This document shows positions 12,370-24,091 of a stretch of 64,000 nucleotides of DNA, in pieces; position 1 is the first letter of the stretch, and the number at the start of each line of letters is the position of its first letter. The DNA is taken from NCBI GenBank assembly GCA_958299035.1, contig CATQJL010000316.1, positions 42,892,025-42,956,024 of the forward strand, given 5' to 3'. The position numbers and the translations under genes were made by a program. Source of the DNA: Cylicocyclus nassatus (taxonomy: Eukaryota > Nematoda > Chromadorea > Rhabditida > Strongylidae). The notes beneath the pieces were generated by a model. It saw only the letters and a program-made list of their open reading frames with translations. It was not told the origin of the DNA and made no database searches.

Positions 12370-13648
12370 ATGAGCTACGAATCATTATCGAATCTTTTGG
12401 GAAGTTTGGAGTTCTTGTACGCTATGAGCGAGCCTACTGCAGGCCAGATATCTCCGCGGCAGAGGCGGCAGTATGTGCGGCAAGAGCACATTCGATTCAT
12501 TGAAACTCGCTTCCGCATTTTTGACGAATACCTGGTTACGAGGAGGCCTGAGGGTTTTCTCGAATTCATCAAGCTCTTGCCTGATGAATTTGAGGACCTC
12601 TACGAAAGAATAGGAAGTGGGTTAGAGCATCCTCGTACTCATCTTGGTCCAGTAACCGGCCGTCACAGACTGATGATCTACCTCAGGTGACTTGGGGAAC
12701 TGATAACGTGAACTAAACCGCTAATAACATGCATTGTCCCTTCAGATTTGTAACGCAGAGGAGGACTTTCACCGCCTATGCTTTGGACATAGGAATGGGG
12801 AAAACAACAGTATCGAATGTGGTAGAGGAAGTGGCAGAAGCCATCATAAGGGGTATAAGCAGAACGCTAGCTATATACATTACCACCAATCGTGATTCAG
12901 TTCTGCATAATGTTGCTTTTCCACCTCTAACACGTGCGAGACTAGAGGAAGTAGCCAGAAAGACACAGGCACGGTTTGACTACCCCAGGGCGGTGGGGTT
13001 CATGGACGGCAAGCACATAAATATCCAGGTTCTCAGTGCTTATGCAAGATGTATACAACGACAGTGTGTGTTTAGAAGCCGGCCCGCTCTGGAAGTATGT
13101 ACTGGAACTACAAACATTACCACTCGATCATTCTCCTGGCAATATGCGATTGTGATTATCGCTTTATGGCGTACGACGTTGGAGCTCCTGGTCGCCGTGG
13201 TGATGCTGGCGTGTTTCGGAATTCCGCCATCAAGGTTTGGTTCGCTAATGAGAAAATACGGAGGTTTGATTCGGGAATTCAGAGATGGCTGGAACGTCAC
13301 GATGACGTTTTTCCTCCCACGAGAGGGCTTGGAAGAGTGGGCCCTGTCCAATATCATTTCCTGGTGGACGGCGGCTTCGCTCAAGGGCCGCGATTTATCC
13401 GACCGTATAGAGAGCCCGAAACGACTACAGGAGATAGAAGGCGATTCAACCGACAATTAAGCGGGTAACTTATCACCTATCCGACATGACGATGTGGAGG
13501 AATAGTATTTAGAGCTCGGCATATGATAGAATCCACCTTTGGTTTGCTGGCCCAGCGTTTCCAAATTTTGATGACGCGGATGACCTTGACTCCAGAGCGA
13601 GCAAAGCGGCTGGTTGTTTCCCTCATGGTTAGCCCAGTTGACTATTGA
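12370..13648 (+). CDS. PIF/Harbinger DDE transposase (HARBI1-like), 4 exons, 374 aa
   Basis: The exon model is 12370-12686, 12746-13028, 13076-13464 and 13513-13648. All introns are 47-59 bp with GT...AG ends, phases agree at each junction, and 375 codons including the TGA result. The N-terminal half is helical with a helix-turn-helix-like region (YALDIGMGKTTVSNVVEEV). Catalytic positions: first Asp in GFMDGKHINI, second Asp in HFLVDGGF, Glu in MIESTFGLLAQRF. Between them are the family blocks MYWNYKHYHSIILLAICD and YDVGAPGRRGDAGVF. The protein would cut and paste the element together with the MADF partner. Exon 2 ends at a weak donor (GTTCTC), so the second intron is the least sure. No stop or indel is seen. 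Confidence 0.85.
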
Positions 13649-14339
13649 ACCGATTCCTGACATTGAGTTATTGAGCAATGGCTATAGATCCTTCACAACA
13701 TGCTTCCCCGAAGACAGGACAGCTTGGCAGAAGTGGAGAGATTTAGACCTGCACAAAACGCGTACCATCCACTGAGGAACACGGATCTCCTATAAACAGG
13801 CGGTGCTGCGAGAGATCTTATAACACAATACTACGTTGATTTATACGGTCATGAAAGATGAGACTTGGGTATTGTCTTAACCCTGGGAGAAAACCTTACT
13901 TCCACCTTAGCTGTCTTTTATATTGCCGCTTTTCCCCATCATCAGTAAGCGTTTTCGAGTATATCTTGTAAGAAGCCGAACTTCGGTCTGTAAATACATC
14001 TGCGTGCCTACAGTGTTTTCGTTCCTAAATAGTTCTCAACAGATACTCACGTGCCATTTATACGAAGTGATGTGTATAATCACGATAAACTTTTACTTCT
14101 TCTTGAAATCCAAAACCGTACAAAAGCTTTGAAAAAATGTGAACCGTATCGTACCAACCGTATCGTATCAACCGTACTTCACCGAGATCCAAGGACTAAG
14201 AATCTTACTAAAGAGTCTATCGAATGCTTCTCAAAGTGTGGAACTGCCAATGGTACTGGTAACAAAAAAATGAAAAGTAAACAAAGAAACTACTGGTAAC
14301 AAAATAAATGAAAAGTAAACAAAGAAAATGCACTCAAAA
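13649..14339. other. Harbinger interior between the two convergent genes
   Basis: The two genes converge here. A short direct repeat (GGTAACAAAA...AAATGAAAAGTAAACAAAGAAA) occurs twice at about 14259-14327. No gene seen. Confidence 0.4.
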
Positions 14340-15375
14340 TCATTCTTCGGGAGATGGTTCTCTTACATTGTCTTCGTAGTGCTTGACTACTTGGATTGGG
14401 AGACTGCTCTTAGATCGATATGCCTCTTCCACGCACTGGCGAAATTCCTCCGGTGTAGTGACATGTCTAACTTCTGTCACCAGAGACGTTACTATGACAT
14501 GTATCTTCTCTTGCGCTTTTACTTCGCCCATATCTCTCAGATTTTGAGCCACGAAAATACCTGAAAACACCGAATAGCTCGATCAGTTGTGCCTGAAAAC
14601 TCACCAAACGTATCGTATTTGTCATTCTTTCTGACCGCCTCCACCCTTTCTTTAACTGTGTTTATCGCATCGCGCAGAGCACCTCTATCTGAAACCGAGC
14701 ATAGTGTTGAAGAATGAGTGGAGAAGTATCTTACCTTCATCACACATGTCAACCATTCGGGATCTTTTCGGGGTGTGGGTCTTTCTCTTTTCAGAAGGCT
14801 GTCCAAGTAGCGGTATCTCGATTTCTTCAACGGGCCTCTTTCGGTTCGTTGATTCGTATTGAGAACTAGTCGATGGAAAATCTAAAACAGTTCCAATGTA
14901 TTGTGTAAGAAGAGCAGCAGAAGAGCTCTACCGTTTTCGTCGTTCACGTGCTCCTCATCGCTCAGATTTAAATTCGAAACTCGCGGCCTGAAATACAGCA
15001 AACTTCGTCTTCAGAATCAGTGGCGTTAGAGAGACGTACGCGTCCACTTCAGCTTGATCCAAAAATGTCAGATATCTGAAAATTCCTGTGCAGGTGGCTG
15101 CTTGTCCTGATTTTCCTTTACGGCACTTCATGTAGCCACTGCGCATGGCCTTCCATTTCGCTTTCACATCATCTACTATAACGAATCTTGATAAAGCTGA
15201 AGAAAAAAGTATTAATCAACTTACAATCAGCCGCTATACCACGTTCAAGCAACAAATCGACAATTTTATTCCATGTGGCTGCGCGTACGTCCTTATCGTG
15301 ATAGTCATCATGCGATGGCAACCATAGGTTCGGATGCTTTTCCACCAAAATTGCAATGTGTTCCCTAATGTTCAT
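14340..15375 (-). CDS. MADF (SANT/Myb-like) DNA-binding protein of the Harbinger element, 6 exons, 264 aa
   Basis: Exons on the minus strand: 15375-15225, 15175-15040, 14987-14932, 14881-14735, 14688-14605 and 14560-14340. Each has GT...AG introns and matching phases, and they sum to 795 bases. Residues about 1-95 form a MADF domain: REHIAILVEKHPNLWLP, then TWNKIVDLL, then VKAKWKAMRSGYMKCRKG. A basic linker follows (RKRPVEEIEIP, EKRKTHTPKRSR) with nuclear-localisation character, then a helical C-terminus that may mediate dimerisation or transposase contact. In PIF/Harbinger elements this protein binds the subterminal DNA and helps bring the transposase into the nucleus. The exact phase agreement over five introns makes the model strong. 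Confidence 0.85.
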
Positions 15376-15411
15376 CCTGCCTGCAAAACAGAACCTTGAG
15401 ATAAGGAATCA

Positions 15412-15752
15412 CTTAAAGTTGTAATGCAAATCACGACATAAAGTTGTAAATGTAGAGAGAGCTAACATCGCGACTCAAAGTTGTAATGCAAATCACGACA
15501 TAAAGTTGTAAATGTAGAGAGAGCTAACATCGCGACTCAAAGTTGTAATGCAAATCACGACATGAAGTTGTAAATGTAGAGAGAGCTAACATCACGACTT
15601 AGAGTTGTAATGCAAATCACGACATGAAGTTGTATGTAGAGAGAGCTAACATCACGACTCAATGTTGTAATGCAAATCACGACATAAAGTTGTAAATGTA
15701 GAGAGAGCAAACATCACGACTCAAATTGTTATGCAAATCACGACGTGTAAAT
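15412..15752. repeat. Subterminal tandem repeat, ~61-bp unit, about 5.5 copies
   Basis: Unit AAAGTTGTAATGCAAATCACG... ending in GAGAGAGCTAACATC... recurs about every 61 bases next to the right TIR, with few changes between copies. Subterminal repeats in this position commonly serve as transposase or MADF-protein binding sites; that role is inferred. The left end lacks a matching array. Confidence 0.85.
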
Positions 15753-16060
15753 GTAGTAAAGGCAACACTTGTTTTCGGTGAAACGCAAGATCTGAAACAA
15801 GTGTATCGTTCGTTAACACCTCTAAAACATCTTCATATTGATTACGAGGTGTGAATATGCCTACAATTAGAAAAAAAACGTTCACAGCAAAATACTGAAT
15901 CATTCGATTTTGCCTTACGCGGCACCAAATGACAAACGCAGAATGCGCTCGTTTAAGCGGCGCCTAAACTGTGCGGGCATCATAGAACTGTGGGGAATCA
16001 CAGGGAGTCGCAGGAATCGCAGGTGTCGCAGGAATCATCAGGATTAGTATGGCCGATCCC
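15746..16060 (-). repeat. Harbinger right terminal inverted repeat, 315 bp
   Basis: Reverse complement of 10442-10756, ending ...GGCCGATCCC before the second TTA copy at 16061-16063. Confidence 0.92.
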
Positions 16061-16530
16061 TTACGCAGCTGAGACTTGGGCCGACACTGTAGCCACGTCG
16101 AAAGCTTTACGGACCACCCACAGAGCGCTCGAGCGCAGTCTTCTGAAGATGACCCGACGCAAGCAACATCTAGTCGGACTTCGCAGCACGGATATGAGAA
16201 GAATATCCTGTCTTCGTGAACCAGCGGAATACGTCGCGAAAGCCAAACACCGATGGGCCGGTCACATAATGAGAAGAACAGACGACAGATGGACACTAAG
16301 AACATCTGAGTGGATTCCTCGCGAAGCCAAACGTCCTCGAGGAAGACCACCGACGAGATGGGCAAACGTGTTCGTGGAACGGATGGACCAGCTGAGAAAT
16401 CAGCTGGATACGACTTTCGCCCCTGGAACTCGTGGACGCAGCCACCGACGACGGCCAAGAAGATCGTGGATGTCTGAAGCGAGGGACAGGGAAAACTGGC
16501 GACTTCTGTACTGGGGCCCGCACGTCACGT
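16061..16530 (+). pseudogene. RTE reverse transcriptase, C-terminal part
   Basis: Continuation of the frame cut at 10438. It reads YAAETWADTV directly after the insertion, then the RTE tail (RWAGHIMRRTDDRW, RPRGRPPTRW, WRLLYWGP) and a TGA at 16528-16530. The basic, Trp-rich tail is a hallmark of the clade. The (TAAG)n end follows within about 15 bases. Confidence 0.88.
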
Positions 16531-16799
16531 GAGGACGGGCCATCTAAGTAAGTAAGTAAGTAAGAAGTTTCTCAGATGCTCTCAAACTTTCACAAGTGAA
16601 AAATTTTTGTGATTGAAGCCCCCGTCTTAAACCCGACAAAGCATTTCCAGCCATGTGCATTCTTCCCATATGGGGCCCTGTTTCCCACATTGAATGAGTG
16701 CATCTTGTCTGCATCTTGCATCTGTCTGCATCTTTTTGGCAGTCACTGTACATTACGTTTGAGATCTGAAGAAATTCCGCTATCATTCAATTGAATCGT

Positions 16800-17221
16800 T
16801 TTCAAGCTCAACAACTGGCAACTGGTTTTTAGAAAGGTTGACTTTGATTCCCCTATAGTTAGCTCACTTTAGCACTTGATGTACTGATTGTCCTAATTTT
16901 TCATGAATCTGTGCCCTAATTGGTGTCATATTTGACACACATCTTGATGGATCTGTTTTTAGTACATTAGGAAGCTTCATCGTATAGTTGTGAGCAAAAG
17001 CGGGGAAAGAGAGCTACCTTGTGGTACACATGAAGGACAAATCATTTCTCTGGATCTTTGACTTTAGCAGGTAACTTCAAAAGTCCGAATCAAAAAATAG
17101 GATTTGAACCAGTCAAAATGGTTTCACCTAACACCTATGCTATAATGCTTGTTGAGGAGCCCATGGTGATTTAGGAGACAAAAGCTTTGCTAGAATCCAA
17201 GTAAATGACTGCAATGTATAA
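16800..17221 (-). pseudogene. CR1-like non-LTR reverse transcriptase relic, 3' part
   Basis: On the minus strand motif A is readable as VIYLDSSKAF (about 17215-17180) and motif B as CVPQGSSLSPLL (about 17030-16990), with stops and frameshifts between. The catalytic YADD block is not recognisable. The rest of the same domain lies upstream, beyond a 3-kb insertion, at 20221-20760. Assignment to CR1/L2-like rather than another non-LTR clade is tentative. Confidence 0.6.
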
Positions 17222-20220
17222 GGTTGGAAACTAAGTTTTGCAACTGATCTCATTTCCCTCTCACTCAACATGGCGCACTCAAATTTTGCCACTGCGTTGG
17301 TTATTACGTAAGCTATAAGCGCAGCTGCTGTCCTACCAAATTCTGACGTCGCAGTGAGGGTTACGGTAGGTGCATGGTATCCAGGGGAAATATTCAAAGT
17401 TTGACGGATTTGGCTGAAACTTGGCATAGGGGTGTTATCCGACATGCTGATCACGAAAATGATAGTGAAATTGCATGATAAGGGCTTTTTTGTAGGATTA
17501 CTGTAGGTGTACGATATGGGGTCTTACCCTAAACAAGGAAGAAGGCGTTGACTTAACAAATGACTGTGATATTCGCGTTTGGCAGGTCAAATAACCTTAC
17601 TATGAAGTCTCGGCGCGATTTGGGCTTCGGACTCATTAGTCATCGACGGTTGTCCCCAGCAGCTGCGTACATCGACTTTTTCGACATTATGAGGACGCCA
17701 AATCTCGACATGCCCCTAAATTTTGTTTCTTTCTTACTAGGCCAAAGGAGTCAACCTCTAGCAATAATTTGTAGACGAATCCGGATTACTGCGCATGGTC
17801 TAGGCTGCCAAAGGCTTCATTTTATCTTGAAACCCCAAAAATTCTCAAATTTCACTAGTTTTCGAAAAACGCCTGAAACTTTTCTATTTCGTGTCAAAAA
17901 TTTAGACAATTTTGTAGCCAGGGCCCGGCACAAATCGTCTAGAAGCAGGCTGAACTTCGTTTTTAGAGCAAAAAGCAAAGGAGATATCGTTTTTGACGAT
18001 TCGGGGCCCAGCACCAAGAATAAGCGCCATTTAGTCGAATACAAGCTTTTCAGACAGGTTATCACACGATTGACACGCTCTATCGTGTATGGCGAAAAGT
18101 GCGCGCAATTTGAAAGCAAGGCTTAAATAAACGAATTGCTTGTTTACAGTGCACACAGAGTCATATGACACCAAAATTGTACTGTATACATTAAAAATTA
18201 TTTGCAAAAGAATTATGTAAAAAGGTTTGAAAACTTATGTGAAGTAATACGTTTTCCAAAATTAGATCTTCTCCAGGGCCCGGCGGGGGTGGCGCTTTCA
18301 CAAGCTGGATATCGTTTTTGGCCCGAAAAAGCAAGGGGGAAATCGTTTTTTGGGGTCCGGGGCGGAGCCCCGGAAAAAAATTGGTAGTTCATGCTCGCTG
18401 CTTATCTTAACATGTTATGTCCCTCAACAGGCAAACACTGGAGTTCGCGCGTGTAAAACCGCGCCGTCGCTAACTGCCGCACGCTCAACGTCGCTCAAAC
18501 AATGCTGTTTGTAACGCATAAATGACGAGTTCTCAATGTATGCGTAACGATATGGCACCAAATTTTGTAAGCGAACGGAGAGAGGCTAATGGAAACAAAG
18601 TATGAAAAATCATGAAAAACTTATGTGAACGGAACGAGTAATAAGCATTTTTTTTTGAAAATTTTGTAAAATTGGTAAATGAAGATGCGCATTCAATTGG
18701 CTCGTTTGCAACGCGCAGATGACGGTATGCTACGAGACTTGGTACATACGTGGACACAAGTTTGTAAGAGATTAATTAGGAGTTTCATTGAAAAATTATG
18801 TGACTGAAGGTTGTAGCAAGGTTTTTTCTGAAAATTTCCCACTATCAAGAAAATGGAAAAATGGCTCGTTTGCAATGCAGAGGTGACGAAATTGCGCGGG
18901 ATTTGGTGTGTATATGCGCAGTAGGACTAAGTAACAAAGTATGAAAAATTATGAGAAACTTATGTGAATTTAAAAAATGGTAAGTGTTTTTCGAAATTAG
19001 GTGGCTCCCGCGCCACCTGGGAGCCACCTGGGGTGGCTCCCTGCTTTCCTTCACATAATTTCCCGGATTTCTTTACATAAATGTGGCTTAGGTCGAGAGT
19101 ATTACTACATGTTCAAATCCGCTTCCAAAACCACCAAGGCACCGCTTCGATACAGCCCCAAACAGGGTTCACAGCGTTATGGTCGGCCTCGGAAAGCGCG
19201 CTCCAATCGCAATCTGTGCACCTTGCACAGACGACGCGGAAACTTTGAGAAATTGGCTTTTTGCTAGATTACTGATCGCTGATTGAAGCAATCTTCTCAG
19301 TCTTCAACCGATTGCTTCTTCGATAAGCCCTACAAGGGCTCAGAAGGCTCAGCGATCATATTTGATTGTAATGTTCTATGCAAAAAAGTTGTTTTTGTAA
19401 CGTATTTTTTCAATTTTCGCAATATGGTCAATTTTTCCGTATTTTCGCTCTTTTGGGTCGTTATTAATAAGTCGTTAGTAAGTGTAATTTTTGGCCATCC
19501 TCTCAAACGATGACCCGGGCCGGACCAGGAAAGCCAGGTAGTACTACTATAATAAGCGCTGAGGCCGCCCATCTTATTATTTGTGTATATCTGTTTGTCA
19601 GGGACTTACGGGGGCCAAAAATAGGGTCAAAGGGGAAGTCGTAAGAAATTTTGGCTTCAAAGGGGATATCGTTTTCAAAATTCTGAAATGCCACCTCCTG
19701 CCGGTCCCTGATCTTCTCCAGACGGCCACCAGACGATCCGAGATCGTCTGGAGCATATATTTCTGTCACTTCACATAAGTTTAAAATTTTTTATCATGGA
19801 CGGATTCCCCGTTCAAAAATCTACCCCTGAGCATGAAAACGTTTTCATATCATTGCCTTTCCTTTATTTTTGCCTTCATTTTCTCATATATCGCTTTGTA
19901 AAATATCGCGCTCCAATCCCAAACTCTTGTGCATGCGTAATACTCAGCTCCATTTTGGATTTTCACTCTTTTCTTAGTTTTATCTTTCAGACTAGTAATC
20001 TCTTTCTTGTTTTCATCTTCTCCTATGCAAATAGGTCAAAGGGGACTTCGTAAAACTTCCGAAAGTCATAGGAGACTTCGTTTTCAGAAACCCTAGAAAC
20101 CGACTCGTGCCGGGCCCTGCTTGTAGCTCACATTGCCTTCTACACAATGCCAAAGTTTGAGTGCGCCATATCCAAAGAGAGTGAAGTTATGAAACCAGTT
20201 GCAAAACTTAGTTTCCAGCC
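17222..20220. mobile_element. Non-autonomous TIR DNA element (2,999 bp) inside the CR1-like relic
   Basis: The ends read GGTTGGAAACTAAG... and the reverse complement ...CTTAGTTTCCAGCC. They form ~85-bp imperfect TIRs that run to the GGCGCACTCAAA block, flanked by TAA (17219-17221 and 20221-20223). A 3-bp TWA duplication and GG ends suggest a PIF/Harbinger-like class. No transposase is visible; the longest frame (17560-18126) has no recognised domain. The interior is made of diverged, phrase-like repeats (AAAGGGGATATCGTTTT, GGGCCCGGC) and one or two monomers (17360-17520) related to the satellite at 62.7-63.1 kb. Confidence 0.72.
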
Positions 20221-20760
20221 TAATATTTTCCATTACTAAGAGCGTCAATCATTTTTGCAACATTTCAACACTTGAGTGCAGATAGAGGAGCCGGTAACAA
20301 AACCGCGCTGCTCCCCAGAAGATGTTTTTTCGATACACCATTTTAGCATTTTTTGGCTAATATCTTTTTCGTGATTTTGCATGACGTGGTAAGAAAACTG
20401 ATTGGCCTAAATTCAGAAACTTTGATTGCATTGGTGCATTTCGGTACCGGAACAACCATAGCCTTCTTCCAGATTCTAGGAATATTTCCAACATATCGAT
20501 CAAGTCAGTCAGCCCCGCTAGATTACTAACACATTTTTTGAATAAAAAAATGCTGAAATGCCTCCAGATGTAAGGAACAGGAAGCTTGTTGCTTTGAGAA
20601 GTTTGTATGATTCAGGAGAATGATGGAAGGTAAAATTCCTCGGCTATAAAGTCAAGCTGAGGCCTTTGAGAAAAAGAGCTGCTGTAGGCATTCGATTAGC
20701 TGGATAGTGCATTAACTTTTTCTACAGCGAAAAATAAAACTTGTTCAGCTTCGTCCAGCA
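20221..20760 (-). pseudogene. CR1-like non-LTR reverse transcriptase relic, 5' part
   Basis: The minus strand reads the early fingers blocks: LFKKCVSNLAGL, RIWKKAMVVPVPKC and SEFRPISFLTTSCKI, then a degenerate HGF-like region before the insertion boundary at 20221. Together with 16800-17221 it gives one interrupted reverse transcriptase domain. Several stops and shifts mark it as dead. Confidence 0.65.
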
Positions 20761-21606
20761 TATTGGCGATAGCTTATCAAATTGAATTATTCGAGTATGC
20801 TGTCTTTTTCTGCTACTTTACTTTGTTCATAGCTCAAAACGGCGCAGGCTAATGTTAAAATTTTGACCTTTTCTGTACTGTGTATTTTCCAAAGGTTGGG
20901 GTTGGAAAAAAGCCGTCTTTTTATATTGAATATATTTTGCATGTGGAAGGGTATTCAATTTTAGAAGTGTGCTGCTTTTTTACGGGACGTGGATTTTTAC
21001 AATATTATACAAAATGGTATTGAATCGCATGTAAACATCCATGTTAGCGTGGTTATCGAACTGAAGCCAATCAATAAAATCGAATGCTCAACAAAACCCA
21101 GAGGAGGTAGAGTCAAAATTGATGTTAATTATTTGATGAGCTGGCAACAATAAACAATGTTGAGTTATGATGGGTGGAGCAGTCAACCACTTGATTGAAT
21201 CAAGCGGACATCAATAACCATTTGTTTTTATCAGAAATATGCTTATAAGGATAGCTTTTTAAGTCGAAGTGACCTTTCCAAATGAGATCTACATTCCTTT
21301 ATAAGGCACCGAACGCTGATTTATAATTTGTTTTTGTTATCTGCCATCCCTGGACTCCCGAGTTATAGGCGTTTTTTGAGCGAAAATTGAACACAGATTT
21401 AGGTAAAGCAAACAGATCTCACGGTCTTTACAGCGCTCAAATGGATCAAAATTGCGTATGGCTGTATTAAACAGAAGGTATTTACTGAAAAAAATTGCTT
21501 CAATAATTGTCAATTGACGTTTGAGCAAGTTAGAACAATTTGGTTCTCTATGCCGTCACAATTTTCTTAACGGAATAAACGCTTATGTCTCGGACCCCGG
21601 AGGCGC
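20761..21606. other. AT-rich stretch without recognised gene
   Basis: Short frames only; no repeats with clear partners seen. Confidence 0.4.
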
Positions 21607-21927
21607 TTGGCAGATAAGAAAGACAGACGTGGAATCACTGTCTATCTGCAAGGATATGGACGTCATATGAAAAGGCTTTTTTCGGCTAAAAAGACTTTCC
21701 TTGTTAGCATTGTTGGGTTATATAATCAGTACAACTTTGAGATGTTTTTGTCAGCTCTAAAAGAAAAAAAATTGACTTTGAAGAGGTTGGCGGCCGGGCA
21801 TCAGGAATTCATACAAAAAGCTGCAAAATACGGCCTACACAACTTCTCACTCCTGTTCAACAATGTGCATGGTAAAGAACAGAAAGAATACTTAGGGAAG
21901 ATAAACTATGAAATGTTCGAGAATTGA
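21607..21927 (+). CDS. Unrecognised ORF, 106 aa
   Basis: An open frame rich in Lys and aromatic residues, with a helical C-terminal half (KRLAAGHQEFIQKAAKYGL, then LLFNNVHGKEQ). No transmembrane segment or signal peptide. I do not recognise a family. Position 21586 onwards (ATGTCTCGG...) is in another frame. It lies directly before a dispersed repeat, so it may be part of an element or an exon of a broken gene. Reality as a gene is uncertain. Confidence 0.25.
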   Translation: MADKKDRRGITVYLQGYGRHMKRLFSAKKTFLVSIVGLYNQYNFEMFLSALKEKKLTLKRLAAGHQEFIQKAAKYGLHNFSLLFNNVHGKEQKEYLGKINYEMFEN

Positions 21928-21959
21928 ACTTCTAATCGTTTATGATTAGAAAATGATTA

Positions 21960-22345
21960 AACACCATCTGCAAACAAATGAGTTTTTACCGCCTAAAATA
22001 TTGATTTCGAAACTTTCGGGTGCAGCCTAGGACGGATCGAAAAATAGAATTATAGCAATTTCTCCTTGAAGCCTTTACAAATCGAAAAGAAACAACATCT
22101 TTCAAAAAAGGAGAAGAAGCTGCATCGAATGACATCCTAACAGTTTGCCGTCTGATGTTCTACGAGGTTTGGGACAAAGACAAATATCAAATTTGGTAGC
22201 ATCAAAATAATGACCTTAGAAAATTTGAAAAGTTAGCCGTTTGCCAGAAAAATGTATCACGCCGCGTTGCTTATTCTATCTAACTGTTATTGAGGCATTG
22301 CAGAAGTCCAGAACGAAAATGTGAAAAATAGCAAAAGTCAGGGTG
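21960..22345. repeat. Dispersed repeat, partner of 6610-6990
   Basis: Begins AAACAAATGAGTTTTTACCGC and follows the 6.6-kb copy over about 380 bases with many substitutions. Related fragments are seen near 3340-3410 and 22540-22600, so the original unit may be longer. Confidence 0.6.
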
Positions 22346-24091
22346 GATAAAAACCTTGAAGATTCCGAGGATTTTTCAAGCAAACGTCAAAGAAATCCGA
22401 TCAAAGAATTACTGCTGGAAAGAAAGAAATTCTGCATAGATTAGTTCTTGGAGGGCTTGTCTACTTTTATTCTGCATGATTTGAAATAGGTCTAAGAGAT
22501 AGCACGAACTTTTGGACCCACCAGATTAGGACGGCGCGAAAGTTCTTTCCTTTTTTTTCGAACCTACCCCCAAATTCCATAGAGTAAAGATGAACAAATA
22601 ACTTAAGCATCATTCAATTGCAGATTTTCTCCTTCTTCTACCTCCTATGTCCGCGATGCGGTTTCGATGAATGCGGAAGCTTACGCTTTATAATGAACAT
22701 GCTTGACTTCCGCTGGATTCCAAAATTTTGCTTTGAGTTTTTTGAAGGTGCTTTGCTTTGATAACCATTTGATGGGACAAATACTTACACAAACTGATGC
22801 GACTTTTTGTGTTTCACCAGCTTAATGTTGAATTTTGCTAAAGAATTGTCTAGAAGTCTTAGATTTCGGAAATATTGCTTAACACATAAATGCATCAAAC
22901 AATGCTGAATCTTCACAATATTGAGGTATTAATTATTTGATTATTACTATAGCATCATATGAAATTGATAGGCGGTTATATCTTTAAAATATGCTAATTT
23001 CGAAATTTAGAGCTTTACAGTGCACGTAAAACTCAGTAATACGGGCCACTTTGTCTGCAAAAGTTGCACTTGTAAAACGTATCGTTTATTCGTTGACCGT
23101 AACGACTGCTGACCGCGCGGCGACCGCTGCGCGTGCATGATGTTTTCGTAGAAAAGATGAATAGAAAGAAAACAGAGGATTCTTCTCATCTTTATAATGT
23201 AGAAAAGAAACAAAGAATTCTTCTCATCTTAAGCCACGGTCCAACTTGTCACTTTTTCGCAAGTTTAGAAGGCACGCGTCGCAGTCGCCACGCGGTCGGC
23301 AGTCCGTACGGTCAACGAATGAACGATAGCTAAAAAGCGGAGAAAAAACGCATTGTATAACACGTGAACTAACTACCATTTTGTGTCTTGAGAGGTTAAA
23401 ATAAGCCGAACTCGAATCTTGGTCGCTCCAGAAAGCACTTTTATAATTTCATGGAAACATAACAAAAAATACAAAAAGTTGCAATAGCTTGCAAAAGGTT
23501 CGCCTTATCAACAGGCTGTAAAGCATCTTCAGATTTTAGATGAACGAGCGAAAGACATGGTAAAAATAAAGGGTCATAAGCATCGGAGATTTTTTCAGCA
23601 GTCGTCAAAAATGTCGCGCCCGAACATTAATGAGGAAGAAATTTTGCATAGGATAACGTTTGAGCTACTTGTTCATCTTCACCTCATGGGATTTAAGAAC
23701 AAGTCCAAGAAACGAAAAGCACTTTTGCACCAACCTAATGATCATAATTCTCAACAAAAGGCAATTTTGCCTCTGTTCAGGGACATCAATCATTTCCGGA
23801 AGTGGTGTGCATACGATTGAAGTAATGCGCGCAGGCGTGAAGCTACCAAAACATGCTAAAGAATGTGTATCATTTTACAATTTGTTGGAAAAAGCTGTAG
23901 CAGCAAACACGGGACACAGGCCCAGACCCAAAAAAATCTTTCTTTGATTGGGGCGTACGCTTATCCTGATTATTCAGTGGTTACTATAGAAGCGGACGGG
24001 TGGTATGGATAAGTTTATTTTCGATGTCTGTCTTATTTAGTCTTGTTATGTTCAGAAATATAGTGTACTAGCTGGCTTACCCGGCTCCGCC
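22346..24091. other. Stretch without recognised gene
   Basis: A Lys-rich frame at 23557-23820, overlapped in another frame by 23660-23947 (EKAVAANTGHRPRPKKIF), could be part of a decayed gene, but no domain is recognisable. Confidence 0.35.

Larger units (their letters stand above)
10442..16060. mobile_element. Complete PIF/Harbinger DNA transposon (5,619 bp)
   Basis: The ends are GGGATCGGCC... and its reverse complement, forming 315-bp TIRs. They are flanked by the 3-bp duplication TTA (10439-10441 and 16061-16063), which matches the TWA preference of PIF/Harbinger. Inside lie the two genes the family needs: a DDE transposase on the plus strand (12370-13648) and a MADF DNA-binding partner on the minus strand (14340-15375). 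Both give uninterrupted multi-exon models with matching splice phases. The insertion is clean inside an RTE frame. The TIRs look identical over the parts I compared, so the copy may be recent and possibly functional. Confidence 0.92.
7920..16564 (+). mobile_element. RTE-type non-LTR retrotransposon, split by a Harbinger insertion
   Basis: The element encodes an apurinic-type endonuclease followed by a reverse transcriptase and a basic C-terminal tail, and ends in (TAAG)n at about 16544-16564. That layout, with a short simple-repeat tail and no poly(A), is typical of the RTE clade. The reading frame is interrupted at 10438 by a 5.6-kb PIF/Harbinger transposon and resumes exactly at 16061. Apart from that insertion it carries frameshifts near 8520 and between 8800 and 9310, and a stop near 8648. 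The 5' limit is approximate. Confidence 0.85.

Noticed and set aside
15412..15752. CRISPR-like array
   Set aside because: Units are contiguous and near identical with no variable spacers, and the context is a eukaryotic transposon.
21607..21927. Mitochondrial ribosomal protein bL20-like
   Set aside because: Weak similarity in a short Lys-rich segment; the expected N-terminal motif is absent.
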